A DNA stretch of 64,000 bases, taken from NCBI GenBank assembly GCA_947502835.1, contig CANNBJ010000002.1, positions 124,001-188,000 on the forward strand, read 5' to 3'. Every line of letters starts with the position of its first letter. The stretch's first letter is position 1. The notes under the pieces were generated by a model. It did no database searches and was not told the origin of the DNA. It worked only from the letters and a program-made list of their open reading frames with translations. Below, one piece after another: positions 16,742 to 25,748 of the stretch. This DNA comes from Bdellovibrionales bacterium. Its GTDB lineage: Bacteria > Bdellovibrionota > UBA1018 > CAIMNF01. The position numbers and the translations under genes are program-made.

Positions 16742-17500
16742 TTACTTTTTCGAATTCACTTTCACGTAGATCAATCCCCGGTTTTTTCCAACACTCTGAT
16801 CAGGCGTTGCCATCCCCGCAAGGAAATCTGAAACCGAAATCCAATAGGGCTCGTAATACTCGCGGTCCGGATCAAAGATCAACACCCGTTCCTTCTCTGA
16901 ATCATACGCCGCAACCGGTGACACATGCCCGACCTGTGTGTCATCGGTGAACACCTTCTGATCAAAGTTCGCAATGATGAAATCATCTGCGGATGCCTCA
17001 TTCTTTTTGAGGAGTGAAACGAGGGATTTTTTCGTGGCTGGGCTCCGGTCATCCATGTGTCGCACCTCAACACTTGCCTGCGGGAATCCATACGCCCGAA
17101 AGGCAGCCTCGGTCGCCTTGCCGAGACGATCAAGATCCATTCCATGGGATCCTTGGAAGCCTGCACGCGAGAGCCGCTCCTTCCATTGTTCCACGGAAAC
17201 CTTTTCCAACATCTCAGGCTGAAGAACGACCTGATCGTCGGCAGATCGAACAAGTCTCGTTCGTGCCGCATTTAGGACCATGGCCACACTTGCAGCCGAG
17301 CATGCCGCCCCATTGAATTGGGGAACGTAATACCCGGCAAGATTCCAATAATCAGGTGCGGGATGCGCCCTCGAGCGGAAGTACTCCGGAGATGCGAACA
17401 ACGGGACTGCAACGGGCTTTGAAGCCGGGCCATATTTTGGTTTGGGCTCAGCCGCTGCACTCAGGGTTGAAAACAATAGGGCCAAAAGAATGACTTTCAT
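16742..17500 (-). CDS. Secreted phytochelatin-synthase-like cysteine peptidase
   Basis: The 252-residue protein starts at ATG 17500, which gives a signal peptide (MKVILLALLFSTLSAAA). A longer in-frame start upstream would bury it. The mature part shows the papain-like triad of the phytochelatin synthase family: Cys67 in FNGAACSAASVAMVLNA, His192 in GHVSPVAAYD and Asp210 in VLIFDPDREY. Bacterial members usually only hydrolyse glutathione to gamma-Glu-Cys. The exported location would put this activity in the periplasm or outside. It is convergent with the frameshifted glycosyltransferase. Confidence 0.8.
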   Translation of the reverse strand: MKVILLALLFSTLSAAAEPKPKYGPASKPVAVPLFASPEYFRSRAHPAPDYWNLAGYYVPQFNGAACSAASVAMVLNAARTRLVRSADDQVVLQPEMLEKVSVEQWKERLSRAGFQGSHGMDLDRLGKATEAAFRAYGFPQASVEVRHMDDRSPATKKSLVSLLKKNEASADDFIIANFDQKVFTDDTQVGHVSPVAAYDSEKERVLIFDPDREYYEPYWISVSDFLAGMATPDQSVGKNRGLIYVKVNSKK

Positions 17501-17562
17501 GAAGGCCTTATCGCACGGGAAGAAGTCCCCGCGCAACCCGATCCCGTTCCGGGCTTGGATGC

Positions 17563-17946
17563 TCAGTGAACCGCGAGAGCCCGATGCCCGAGAATCGCGG
17601 AGGCCGCCATCTTTTCCTCTTCCTCCTTGCATGAAATGCAAAGAGTCGTGGTAGGCCGCGCCTGGAGACGTCTCAGCTCGATGTACTCATCGCAGCTTTC
17701 ACAACGCCCGAAGGAGCCTTCATCGATTCGCCTGATCGCGTCATTGATTCGGGACAGCGTAAAGCTCTCCCGATTCCTCAACTGCAACCTCATGGCCTGT
17801 TCGATATTGGCGTTCGCCTGATCGACTTCATCCTTGTCTTCGGGACTGTTGACGAACCCCTCGTCAAGCATTCCAGAATTCAAAAGGATCTGGTTTTTTT
17901 GTTCTGTAAAAATACGCCGAAATCTGACCAAGTCAGTTTTGCGCAT
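17563..17946 (-). CDS. DksA/TraR-family protein (copy 2)
   Basis: The 127-residue paralogue of the protein at 14429 has the same layout: coiled coil with the DEVD tip, then a zinc finger with CESC and CISC near residues 83-105 and an acidic KEEEE stretch. Retention of the paired Asp suggests it can act on RNA polymerase. It lies 52 nt downstream of mglA on the same strand. The C-terminal tail differs from copy 1. Confidence 0.88.
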   Translation of the reverse strand: MRKTDLVRFRRIFTEQKNQILLNSGMLDEGFVNSPEDKDEVDQANANIEQAMRLQLRNRESFTLSRINDAIRRIDEGSFGRCESCDEYIELRRLQARPTTTLCISCKEEEEKMAASAILGHRALAVH

Positions 17947-17998
17947 GTTGATTCCCCAATCTCAAACCCCTGGTGTTGAACTTAGCTGTAAATCAATT

Positions 17999-18595
17999 TC
18001 AAGGATTTGCCCTCAACCCTCTTAAAGCATCCATCACCATTTGGCTAATGCTTTCTAAGGTCTCCATGACACCCTCTCCCCGATTGGCCACTGCGTCGAA
18101 AGATGGTTTTTTCGCTAAATTAAAGGTTTTTTCCAGATCTTCTCGCGATGCCGCATTGAGCAAATCCCGCTTATTGTACTGAATCACAATTGGTATACGC
18201 GCCAAATCATAACCTTGCCGAATCAGGGCCTGTTGGAACTGATCCCAGGCCTCAAGATTCGCATCCATTCGCTCGGGCGCCGAATCCACAACAAAGACCA
18301 CCCCGTCCACACCCTTCAGGATGAAATCACGGGAGGCCTCGTAAAAGGTCTGACCCGGGATCGTATAGAGGTGAAACCTTGTCTTGTAACCCCGTACCTC
18401 ACCCACGCTGAGAGGGAGAAAATCAAAAAACAGGGTCCGCTCATTCTCGGTGCTGAGACTGACCAGCTTGCCTGCGCGATCAGTCTGGGTATTCTCGTAA
18501 ATGTACTGCACATTGGTGGTCTTCCCCGAAAGACCGGTTCCCACATAGACGATCTTGCAGTTCACTTCGCGCGTGACCGAATTCACAAAGCTCAT
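17999..18595 (-). CDS. mglA: MglA-type Ras-like GTPase
   Basis: The 198-residue small GTPase has the MglA P-loop GTGLSGKTTN, a switch region RTLFFDFLP, and TIPGQ in place of the DxxGQ of other Ras proteins, a hallmark of MglA. NKRDL is the guanine-specificity motif. MglA sets the leading cell pole for gliding in Myxococcus and is needed for prey invasion in Bdellovibrio. No mglB (GAP) gene is in the window. It overlaps recR by 4 nt, an odd partner that implies coupled expression. Confidence 0.94.
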   Translation of the reverse strand: MSFVNSVTREVNCKIVYVGTGLSGKTTNVQYIYENTQTDRAGKLVSLSTENERTLFFDFLPLSVGEVRGYKTRFHLYTIPGQTFYEASRDFILKGVDGVVFVVDSAPERMDANLEAWDQFQQALIRQGYDLARIPIVIQYNKRDLLNAASREDLEKTFNLAKKPSFDAVANRGEGVMETLESISQMVMDALRGLRANP

Positions 18596-19185
18596 TTGTT
18601 CAGCTCCGTTCGGTTTTCAAGCGCCTTGCCGAGTGTCTGGCGATCCGTGAATTCGATCGTGCCGCCAAACGGAATCCCGTATGCCACCTGCGAAACGCGC
18701 ACTCCAATCGGGCGCAAAAGCCTTGAAAGATAAAGCGCGGTAGCCTCGCCTTCCACAGAAGGATTCAGTGCGAATACCACTTCCTTCACATCACGGACCT
18801 TGAGCCTCGTGAAAAGCTCCTTCATTTTGATGTCCTCGGGCCCGACCCCGTCCATCGGCGAGAGCAGCCCATGCAGGACATGAAACACTCCACGATAGGA
18901 ACCGGTTCGCTCAATCGGAATTACATCGCTGGGACGCTCGACGATACAAATGATCCCCTGATCACGTTTCGGATCCGAGCAAGTTTCACAGGTTTCAACT
19001 TCTGAAAAGTTATAGCATTCATGACAGTACCTGAGTTTCGTCTTCGCGTCCTTGAGCGCGGCCGCCAGATCTTCCGCATAAACATCATCCTGATTCAGGA
19101 TGTAATAGGCCAAACGGGTCGCACTCTTCTCCCCGATCCCGGGAAGTTTGGAGAGTTCAAAGATCAGCTTCGACAAAGGATTCAT
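18592..19185 (-). CDS. recR: Recombination mediator protein RecR
   Basis: The 197-residue protein matches full-length RecR, which with RecO/RecF loads RecA at gaps. It has an N-terminal helix-hairpin-helix (LSKLPGIGEKSATRLAYYIL), a four-Cys zinc finger (CHECYNFSEVETCETC), a Toprim domain (ICIVERPSD) and a Walker B-like C-terminal region. It overlaps dnaX by 4 nt; the ybaB gene that usually sits between them is absent. Confidence 0.97.
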   Translation of the reverse strand: MNPLSKLIFELSKLPGIGEKSATRLAYYILNQDDVYAEDLAAALKDAKTKLRYCHECYNFSEVETCETCSDPKRDQGIICIVERPSDVIPIERTGSYRGVFHVLHGLLSPMDGVGPEDIKMKELFTRLKVRDVKEVVFALNPSVEGEATALYLSRLLRPIGVRVSQVAYGIPFGGTIEFTDRQTLGKALENRTELNK

Positions 19186-20996
19186 GCTTCTCTTTCCGCC
19201 ATCTTGATTTCAGTGAGCTCGACTCCAAACAAGGACCTGGCCTCGAGCACGATCTGATGATTCAAAATCGACTGCATCTTGAGGTCTCTGGCTTCGCGCT
19301 TGATGCGAGCGTTCTTTTCCGCAAGACTTTCCCCTGTCTTGGTTGAGATGAACCCTTCGGGGATCGCCTTGAATCCGAGTTTGGGCTCTGTCAAAAGGCC
19401 GAACTGCTCACGAACCGCCTTGTGGGTAAGCTGATCCATCTTGGGTCGATCCTGCTCGCGAAACCCGAGCAGGAAGCGATCGTCGCGGGTTTTCGGGAAC
19501 GCCCACTCCACCACCGACTCAAGAAGGATCGCAAGCACAGGGCGAGTGGCAAAACAGACCTCGATCATTTCATTCCAAATCGCCTCGGAATTCCCTTCAA
19601 TCCTTACCGGAGCGGGCTCCTGCGGCTTTGCCGGGGCTTTCCGGTCCATGCCCGAAAACGAAAACCCGAGGCCGGGGGGCGCCTCTTGCGCGGGCGTCGG
19701 ATTCTCGGCCGCCCGATTGGATTCGGTCGACTCCTGCTGTCGCAGCTCGAGTGCCCCGGGTCCTCCGGAGACGGCAGCCTTTGATTTTTCGACAAGCTCG
19801 CGTTTTTCCGGATCCTCTACCGTCGCGCCGGGCCGGGGAGCCCTCCGGGGGCTGTGGGATTCGTGCCCGGATTTGAGCACATCCGCAGGAATGATCGCCT
19901 CCGCCAGAGACGACTTGATGACCAGAAGATCAAAAATCAACTTGGGCTGCGACGCCCGGGAAACAAGCTCCAACCCGTGGTGCAATACTTGGAAGATGAG
20001 CTCGTTTTCTTCAAGCGCCCGATGAGTCGCCAATCCCCGAATGAGCGTGATCTCATCCTCATTGAACTCGGTTTCCGGCTTCTCGATCCCGACTTGGATC
20101 AGGATCAGGGCGTGGAGCATTTCCGAGAGCGACTTCAGCAAGGTTTTCAAATCCACACCCTGATTGAACGCGGTCTGGACGATTGCGAGCGCGGACTTCG
20201 CATCCCGAACAAGAATCCCCTTCAACAATTCAAACACGAGCTCGGTACCGATCATCCCGATGCTCTCCCGGACTCCTGCAGCCGTGATCTTGGAGCCGGA
20301 AAAGGAAATCACCTGATCCAGGATCGAGAGCGCATCCCGCATGGAGCCTTCCGCCGCCCTCGCCACAAGACCTAAAGCCGCCTCTTCCGCTTCGATTCCC
20401 TCAGACTTCAGCACTTCGCGAACCCGCTCGGTGATCTGAGCCACCGTTACACGCTTGAAATCAAACCTCTGGCAGCGCCCGAGAATGGTTTCGGGAATCT
20501 TGTGCGGCTCCGTGGTGGCAAAAATAAAGACCACATGTTCCGGCGGCTCTTCCAGGGTTTTCAGAAGTGCATTGAATGCGGAAACCGAAAGCATGTGAAC
20601 TTCATCAACGATGTAAATCTTGTACTTCCCGCTTGAGGGAAGAAATTTCGCGCTCTCGCGGATTTCCCGAACGCTATCGACCCCGTTGTTGGAAGCGCCG
20701 TCGATTTCAAGAACATTGACGCTGCTTCCCGCCGCGATCTCCGTACAATCCGGACACTGATCGCAGGAATGGAGGAGACCCTCTTTCATCTGAACATTCG
20801 GACACCGAAGGGCTTTTGAGAAAATCCGGGCAATGGATGTTTTGCCGATCCCGCGGGATCCCGAAAACACATAGGCCTGATGCGTCCGGTTCATTTGAAT
20901 GGCATTGACCAGGGTTCGGACCACCGACTGTTGGCCGACCATGTCTGAAAACTGCTTGGGACGATATTTGCGCGCTAAGACCAAGTAAGAACTCAC
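19182..20996 (-). CDS. dnaX: DNA polymerase III subunit gamma/tau
   Basis: The 604-residue AAA+ clamp-loader subunit has Walker A GSRGIGKTSIARIF near residue 45, a four-Cys zinc module (CPNVQMKEGLLHSCDQCPDC), Walker B VDEVHMLS, the sensor 1 region and the Arg-finger segment of the LGRCQRF type. A Pro/Ala-rich linker (about residues 375-460) leads to a tau-type C-terminal domain. No A-rich slippery heptamer was seen for making gamma by frameshift. Upstream is only 97 bp to the next gene, so its promoter should lie there. Confidence 0.96.
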   Translation of the reverse strand: MSSYLVLARKYRPKQFSDMVGQQSVVRTLVNAIQMNRTHQAYVFSGSRGIGKTSIARIFSKALRCPNVQMKEGLLHSCDQCPDCTEIAAGSSVNVLEIDGASNNGVDSVREIRESAKFLPSSGKYKIYIVDEVHMLSVSAFNALLKTLEEPPEHVVFIFATTEPHKIPETILGRCQRFDFKRVTVAQITERVREVLKSEGIEAEEAALGLVARAAEGSMRDALSILDQVISFSGSKITAAGVRESIGMIGTELVFELLKGILVRDAKSALAIVQTAFNQGVDLKTLLKSLSEMLHALILIQVGIEKPETEFNEDEITLIRGLATHRALEENELIFQVLHHGLELVSRASQPKLIFDLLVIKSSLAEAIIPADVLKSGHESHSPRRAPRPGATVEDPEKRELVEKSKAAVSGGPGALELRQQESTESNRAAENPTPAQEAPPGLGFSFSGMDRKAPAKPQEPAPVRIEGNSEAIWNEMIEVCFATRPVLAILLESVVEWAFPKTRDDRFLLGFREQDRPKMDQLTHKAVREQFGLLTEPKLGFKAIPEGFISTKTGESLAEKNARIKREARDLKMQSILNHQIVLEARSLFGVELTEIKMAEREA

Positions 20997-21093
20997 AAAA
21001 ACCCTCGGATGATTCTGGTGGAAAACTAGCCCATCCAGACGGGAATTTCAAACCCCAATTCGGCACACCAAAGATGCTGAAATCATAATGCTT

Positions 21094-23322
21094 TCAGGGG
21101 TCCTGCTCGTCTGGAAAATTTAGGTTCCAGATTTCGCGGAGCTGCCGCGAATCCCAACCCGAAACCCTCAGCCTCTCCCGGGCAAGCGCCGGCGAACCCG
21201 ACCTTGTGCGGAAAAGATCCTTCCAAAGTCTCGAAAATGCCTCGCTGGTGGACTCTCCATCGTCATGAGTATCCACGAGATCCCAGAAAAATCCGATGAC
21301 TCTCCATTCGTTGGTGGATTTTCCACACACATCGGCCGGAACATTCTCGAACCGGATCGGCGCGCGGCGTTTGACCATGTACTCGAACTTTGCGTCAGGA
21401 TCGGACAAATCAAGATTCAGCCATGCGGAGAAAAAGGAAGCCCACCCCTCCGACAATGCGAGGGCACCCGAATAACATTGATCAATGTAATGTTGGCCTC
21501 CCCCAAAAGCCCCGATTCCCGCCTGATCATAGATCGCGTGCCCGAGCTCGTGGGCGACCACATCCCAATAATGACCGCGGGTCAGATTCACCACATCACC
21601 CGAATAATAATCTCCTTTGCCAGGCCAGATCATCCCGATCTGACGCTTCCAAAACGAAAGGCCGACCGAATCCGAAAGCCTCCGCTCCGCCCGAACCAGG
21701 GTTTGCCAAATTGCGATTGCCTGTCCTGCCTCGGATTCCTCCTCAAAGACCATCGTTTGAGCAACCCCGCACTTCAGGTTGAGCAAAAGCTCATAGGGCG
21801 CAGCCCCGGGAGCGACCAGGAACCTCGGTGTCTCCAGAGTGACCGAAACCGAAAGAGACGGCTTTTTGCATTCCGGATCCCGGATCATTCCATCCTGATC
21901 CGATCGATAGGTCTTGCTCGAACCATCCAAAACGGTTTGTGTGCGAAAACCCAATCCCTCGATGGGTGTTTCCATGCCCTTCACACGCCTTACGAATCTC
22001 ACCTGAAGCCCCTGGCTCAAGGCTCCCGACTCGCTGGAATCAGGCCGGATCAGGTTTCCCGAGCTGGTCATTCCAACGATGGGCCCTTTTTCACCCGAGA
22101 GATCCGAGTCATCCGCAAAAGGGTTCGACTCGCGCAACAGCCTCATCGCCGCACGGGCCGACTCGAGCGCATACACCCTTCCCCCGGTGATCGTCTTCTC
22201 TTTCAGGGACGGGGACGGATGAACTGTGCTTGTCAAAATCCGCTTGAGATCCTGCGCTTTCAACTCCGGATGGATCAAAAGAAGGAGGGCTGCAATTCCG
22301 CTCACATTCGCTGCTGCCATCGACGTTCCGGTGAGCTCACCATACTGCCGATCCATGAGGGTACTCAGAATTGCCTTCCCGGGGGCTCCGAGCTCCACTT
22401 GGCTTGCTCCATAATTGGAGTAGGCTTCGAGCCGATCCTGCTCATCGGTGCTCGCAACCGAGATCACATTCGAGAATCGGAGATTTGCGGGATGTCTTGG
22501 TTTCCGGTCGTTGTCGGAATGACCGTTTCCAGCCGAAGCAACGAAGAGCACTCCCCTTGCCTCCGCCGAGCGAACGGCTTCCTCAAGCGCCTTTGAGTAA
22601 CCGATTCCGCCCCAACTTGCGTTGATGATCCTGGCCCCCATGTTCACGGCGTAGTGGATCGCGGCGATCGCATCAGACCCCCAGCCGGCCCCCTTCTTTG
22701 TCCACCGAACGGGCAAAATCTCCACTCGGGGCGAAACTCCGCTCACACCGATTCCGTTTCCCATGCTTGCACCGATGATGCCCGCAACATGGGTTCCGTG
22801 ATGAAAATCATCAGAAACGTCGGGGTTTGAGGCTTCGAAGTTCCAGCCCCTCACGTCATCAACCAATCCATTTCCATCATCATCCCTTCCATTGAAAGGA
22901 ATCTCACCCGGGTTGACGAAGATACGGTCCACGAGATCCGGATGTGAAAAATCCACTCCCGTATCGATGACCGCGACCCGGACAACGGAAGTCCCTTCCG
23001 GCACAAGCTCACGGGCCTTGTGCACCCCCAACTTGGAAAGCGCCCACTGTTCGGACTCCCGGGGATCTGCAACCGGATCCGTCTTCAAGGGGTCGAGTGA
23101 AATCCTGGCATCCTCTTCCACCCACTCGACGGAGGGATCCATCTGAAGCGTGCGAATGAGCTTTCGCCTCTCGCCCCTCGAGGTTCGGAGGAGGTGCCAA
23201 CCGGGCAACCCGGGGAGCGACTCTGCACCCACCACTTCCGCACCGGATTTCACAAGCAACCGGACTTCAGCGAACACGGGTTGAACGAAAAGAAAAGCGA
23301 GCAAAAACGGAATTTTCGACAT
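21094..23322 (-). CDS. Secreted subtilisin-like protease fused to an HExxH metalloprotease-like domain
   Basis: The protein has 742 residues from ATG 23322, chosen because it gives a clean signal peptide (MSKIPFLLAFLFVQPVFA). Residues 20-85 look like an inhibitor-I9-type propeptide. The S8 domain has the complete triad: Asp in VIDTGVDFSHPD (about 117), His in HGTHVAGI (about 174) and Ser in GTSMAAANVSG (about 332). A beta-rich linker follows. The C-terminal part carries WDVVAHELGHAIYD (about 589) and, some 30 residues on, ALSEGWASFF (about 622), the HExxH...E arrangement of gluzincins. Two protease classes in one chain is unusual; secretion suggests a role in degrading external protein, perhaps prey. 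Confidence 0.85.
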   Translation of the reverse strand: MSKIPFLLAFLFVQPVFAEVRLLVKSGAEVVGAESLPGLPGWHLLRTSRGERRKLIRTLQMDPSVEWVEEDARISLDPLKTDPVADPRESEQWALSKLGVHKARELVPEGTSVVRVAVIDTGVDFSHPDLVDRIFVNPGEIPFNGRDDDGNGLVDDVRGWNFEASNPDVSDDFHHGTHVAGIIGASMGNGIGVSGVSPRVEILPVRWTKKGAGWGSDAIAAIHYAVNMGARIINASWGGIGYSKALEEAVRSAEARGVLFVASAGNGHSDNDRKPRHPANLRFSNVISVASTDEQDRLEAYSNYGASQVELGAPGKAILSTLMDRQYGELTGTSMAAANVSGIAALLLLIHPELKAQDLKRILTSTVHPSPSLKEKTITGGRVYALESARAAMRLLRESNPFADDSDLSGEKGPIVGMTSSGNLIRPDSSESGALSQGLQVRFVRRVKGMETPIEGLGFRTQTVLDGSSKTYRSDQDGMIRDPECKKPSLSVSVTLETPRFLVAPGAAPYELLLNLKCGVAQTMVFEEESEAGQAIAIWQTLVRAERRLSDSVGLSFWKRQIGMIWPGKGDYYSGDVVNLTRGHYWDVVAHELGHAIYDQAGIGAFGGGQHYIDQCYSGALALSEGWASFFSAWLNLDLSDPDAKFEYMVKRRAPIRFENVPADVCGKSTNEWRVIGFFWDLVDTHDDGESTSEAFSRLWKDLFRTRSGSPALARERLRVSGWDSRQLREIWNLNFPDEQDP

Positions 23323-23406
23323 GCTCGAAGCATAGTCCGGAGAGCCGTTGAAACTCAAGCTTCAAAGCCATTGTCTTCCCGCACAATCCACCCCATGATG
23401 GTGCCC

Positions 23407-24909
23407 ATGAAACCGACCCTGATCCTTGGTAACCAACTGTTTCCAGAATGGACATCCGCAGGTCCGTTGAAGCTCGGACCAAAAGAGCGTGTGTTGATGA
23501 TCGAGGATCCGGGGATCGCCGGCCGTTTCCGATATCATCGGTCCCGGATCCATCACACCTTCGTTGCCATGCGGGATTTCAGGGATCATCTGCTTCACGC
23601 GAAGATCAAGGTGGATTACTTCGAGCTTGAATCCTCACTCAAGACCCCCTTCGAGCAGCGGCTTTTGCAGGAAGTCGGAACGGGTGGCTCTTTGCGCGTG
23701 GCCGCGATTCCGGACCGAAGCTTCCGGGCAGAACTTGAAACCCTTTGTTCAAAACACGGCATCGAGCTTGAAACCTTGCCGAGCCCGCAGTTCCTCTGCG
23801 GGGAAACCGGGTTCCGGACCTATCTCAAGACCGTGAAAAAGCCCTTCATGAAAACGTTTTACGAACGGGAGCGGAAACGCCTTGGAATCCTCGTCGACAA
23901 AAACGGGAAACCCGTGGGCGGCCAGTGGAGCTTTGACGTCGAGAACCGGAAAAAACTCCCGAAGGATTACCGGGAACCCGCCCTTCCTTCGATTCCGCCC
24001 GGGCCACATGACGCTGCGGTCGCGGAACTCGTGGCGAAACATTTCAAGAATCATCCGGGAACCGACGCTCCCCGATTTCTGCCCGCAAACCGGAAGGAAG
24101 CCCTGCACTGGCTTCAGACTTTCCTGAAAGAGCGCCTGCGGGATTTCGGTCCTTATGAAGATGCGATTTCACGGGATCATTCGACCCTGAACCACTCGCT
24201 CCTCTCCCCTCTTCTCAATCTCGGTCTTCTGAGTCCAGAAGAAGTTGTACGGGCTGCATTGAAAGATGGTGAAACAAAAAAAACTCCGCTCGCATCCCTC
24301 GAAGGATTCATTCGCCAGGTGATCGGATGGAGGGAGTTCATTTTCGGAATCGATGCCGTCTACGGTGAAACCCAGCACCAGTCGAATTTTTTTTCCCACA
24401 CCCGGATGCTCTCCCCCGCTTGGTATGACGGGACCACGGGGATTCCTCCCCTGGATGATGCAATCCGGAAGGCGGATCGCACAGCTTACCTGCACCACAT
24501 CGAACGGCTCATGATCGTGGGCAACCTGATGCTGCTTTGCCAGATTCATCCACAAGAAGTTTACCGGTGGTTCATGGAGATGCAGATTGACTCCTACGAG
24601 TGGGTCATGGGCCCGAACGTGTTCGGGATGGGCCAAATGAGCGATGGCGGGATCTTTGCAACCAAACCTTACATTTCGGGCTCCAATTACATCCTCAAGA
24701 TGAGCAACTACGAAAAAGGCCCCTGGTGTGAGATCTGGGACGGATTGTACTGGAGCTTCATTGATCGGAACCGACCGTTTTTCTCAAAAAATCCGAGACT
24801 CTCGATGATGGTGAAGTTGCTCGACAAAATGCCTTCCGCCCGCAGAAAGGATCTGTTCACCCTGGCCCGCGAGTTCACGGAGAAGGTCGCCCCGGAAGGA
24901 TCAAAATAA
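23407..24909 (+). CDS. Photolyase/cryptochrome-related protein (DPRP type)
   Basis: The protein has 500 residues from ATG 23407 (MKPTLILGNQLFP); two ATGs at 23395 and 23398 are alternatives. The N-terminal Rossmann domain and the C-terminal FAD-binding helical domain (QVIGWREFIFGID, HHIERLMIVGNLMLL, YEWVMGPNVFGMGQM) place it with the deoxyribodipyrimidine-photolyase-related family, whose studied members (PhrB, CryB) bind FAD and a [4Fe-4S] cluster. Here the region that holds CxxC...C in those proteins reads NYEKGPWCEIWDGLYWSF with a single Cys, so the cluster is probably absent. It is monocistronic, opposite the subtilase gene (84-bp gap). Confidence 0.85.
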   Translation: MKPTLILGNQLFPEWTSAGPLKLGPKERVLMIEDPGIAGRFRYHRSRIHHTFVAMRDFRDHLLHAKIKVDYFELESSLKTPFEQRLLQEVGTGGSLRVAAIPDRSFRAELETLCSKHGIELETLPSPQFLCGETGFRTYLKTVKKPFMKTFYERERKRLGILVDKNGKPVGGQWSFDVENRKKLPKDYREPALPSIPPGPHDAAVAELVAKHFKNHPGTDAPRFLPANRKEALHWLQTFLKERLRDFGPYEDAISRDHSTLNHSLLSPLLNLGLLSPEEVVRAALKDGETKKTPLASLEGFIRQVIGWREFIFGIDAVYGETQHQSNFFSHTRMLSPAWYDGTTGIPPLDDAIRKADRTAYLHHIERLMIVGNLMLLCQIHPQEVYRWFMEMQIDSYEWVMGPNVFGMGQMSDGGIFATKPYISGSNYILKMSNYEKGPWCEIWDGLYWSFIDRNRPFFSKNPRLSMMVKLLDKMPSARRKDLFTLAREFTEKVAPEGSK

Positions 24910-24959
24910 ATAAATCATTTTTATTTACAAAATAAACGGTTTCCGCTAAAACCGCGGCC

Positions 24960-25748
24960 ATGAAGAAACCCATTTTTACTTTTTTCGTCATGGCACAGTT
25001 CCTCAATGTTCAAATCCAGAGCGCCTTCGGCTCACAAGGACTCCAGCAAGCCTTGTCTCCCGAATTGAATTCGCGAATCGCACTCATTGAATCGCGGATT
25101 GCCAACCGTCTCGACAACCTCGGAGAAAAAGCGCAACTCAAACTCGCCTACCGTCTCTACAAGCTCGATGTTCGCCTCAGGAACAAAGCTCATTTCATGA
25201 GTGACGACCAACTCAACCGCGCAGCAAACGGTGAGGGACTCCTTCAGGAGTCGCTCAGCAGGGCGGATGAGGAGATCGTGACCGAGGCGAAGGATCTTGC
25301 CGTGCTCGAGGACATCGGGAACGAGCCGCTTCCGGAATTCCAAAAGCAGACCGTGTCGGGCGAACGGGTGAAGCAACAGGCGGATCCGCTCCTCCTCCAG
25401 CTGGGCTCCTCCCTGGATGACAATGGACTTCTCACCCGGGCGAGTTTCGATCAATTCCAAGACCGGATCCTTGGCCTGCAGGAGAAATCGCTGCGTGAGC
25501 CCGCCGGGTTCGGCCGCCTCTTGGTGAAGGTAATCCTCTCCCTTCTCATTATCATGATGGCACTTTCCCTGATCACAGCGATGATCAGCTACATCATCGG
25601 GTACGCGCTGATTGGCCTCTTCTTCGGCGGCGGCTGGGTATTCCTGCTGATGACCGGCGTCGTATTCAGTATCATGTTCTCGGTCCGCGTCTTCATCCGG
25701 GTCGGATCGACAGGAGCTTCGGTTATTCCACAGCCCCTTCCGGCTTGA
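24960..25748 (+). CDS. Predicted membrane protein with coiled-coil domain, unknown function
   Basis: The 262-residue protein begins with a hydrophobic signal or anchor, followed by about 160 residues of charged helical sequence (IALIESRIANRLDNLGEKAQ, ADEEIVTEAKDL). Two or three strongly hydrophobic helices follow (residues 185-250, VILSLLIIMMALSLITAMIS and GWVFLLMTGVVFSIMF). No family was recognised. The AT-rich 50-bp leader contains two small hairpins (AAATAAA/TTTATTT and CGGTTT/AAACCG) and no clear Shine-Dalgarno site. The 3' end overlaps convergent mltG by 26 nt. Confidence 0.65.
   Translation: MKKPIFTFFVMAQFLNVQIQSAFGSQGLQQALSPELNSRIALIESRIANRLDNLGEKAQLKLAYRLYKLDVRLRNKAHFMSDDQLNRAANGEGLLQESLSRADEEIVTEAKDLAVLEDIGNEPLPEFQKQTVSGERVKQQADPLLLQLGSSLDDNGLLTRASFDQFQDRILGLQEKSLREPAGFGRLLVKVILSLLIIMMALSLITAMISYIIGYALIGLFFGGGWVFLLMTGVVFSIMFSVRVFIRVGSTGASVIPQPLPA

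Noticed and set aside
19182-20996. Programmed frameshift in dnaX producing gamma.
   Set aside because: No A-rich slippery heptamer with a following hairpin was found in the linker region.
21265-22596. A 443-codon open frame antisense to the subtilase.
   Set aside because: It is a shadow of a GC-rich gene with clear catalytic motifs on the other strand. The same applies to long antisense frames at 40169-41518, 53185-54537 and 57529-58845.
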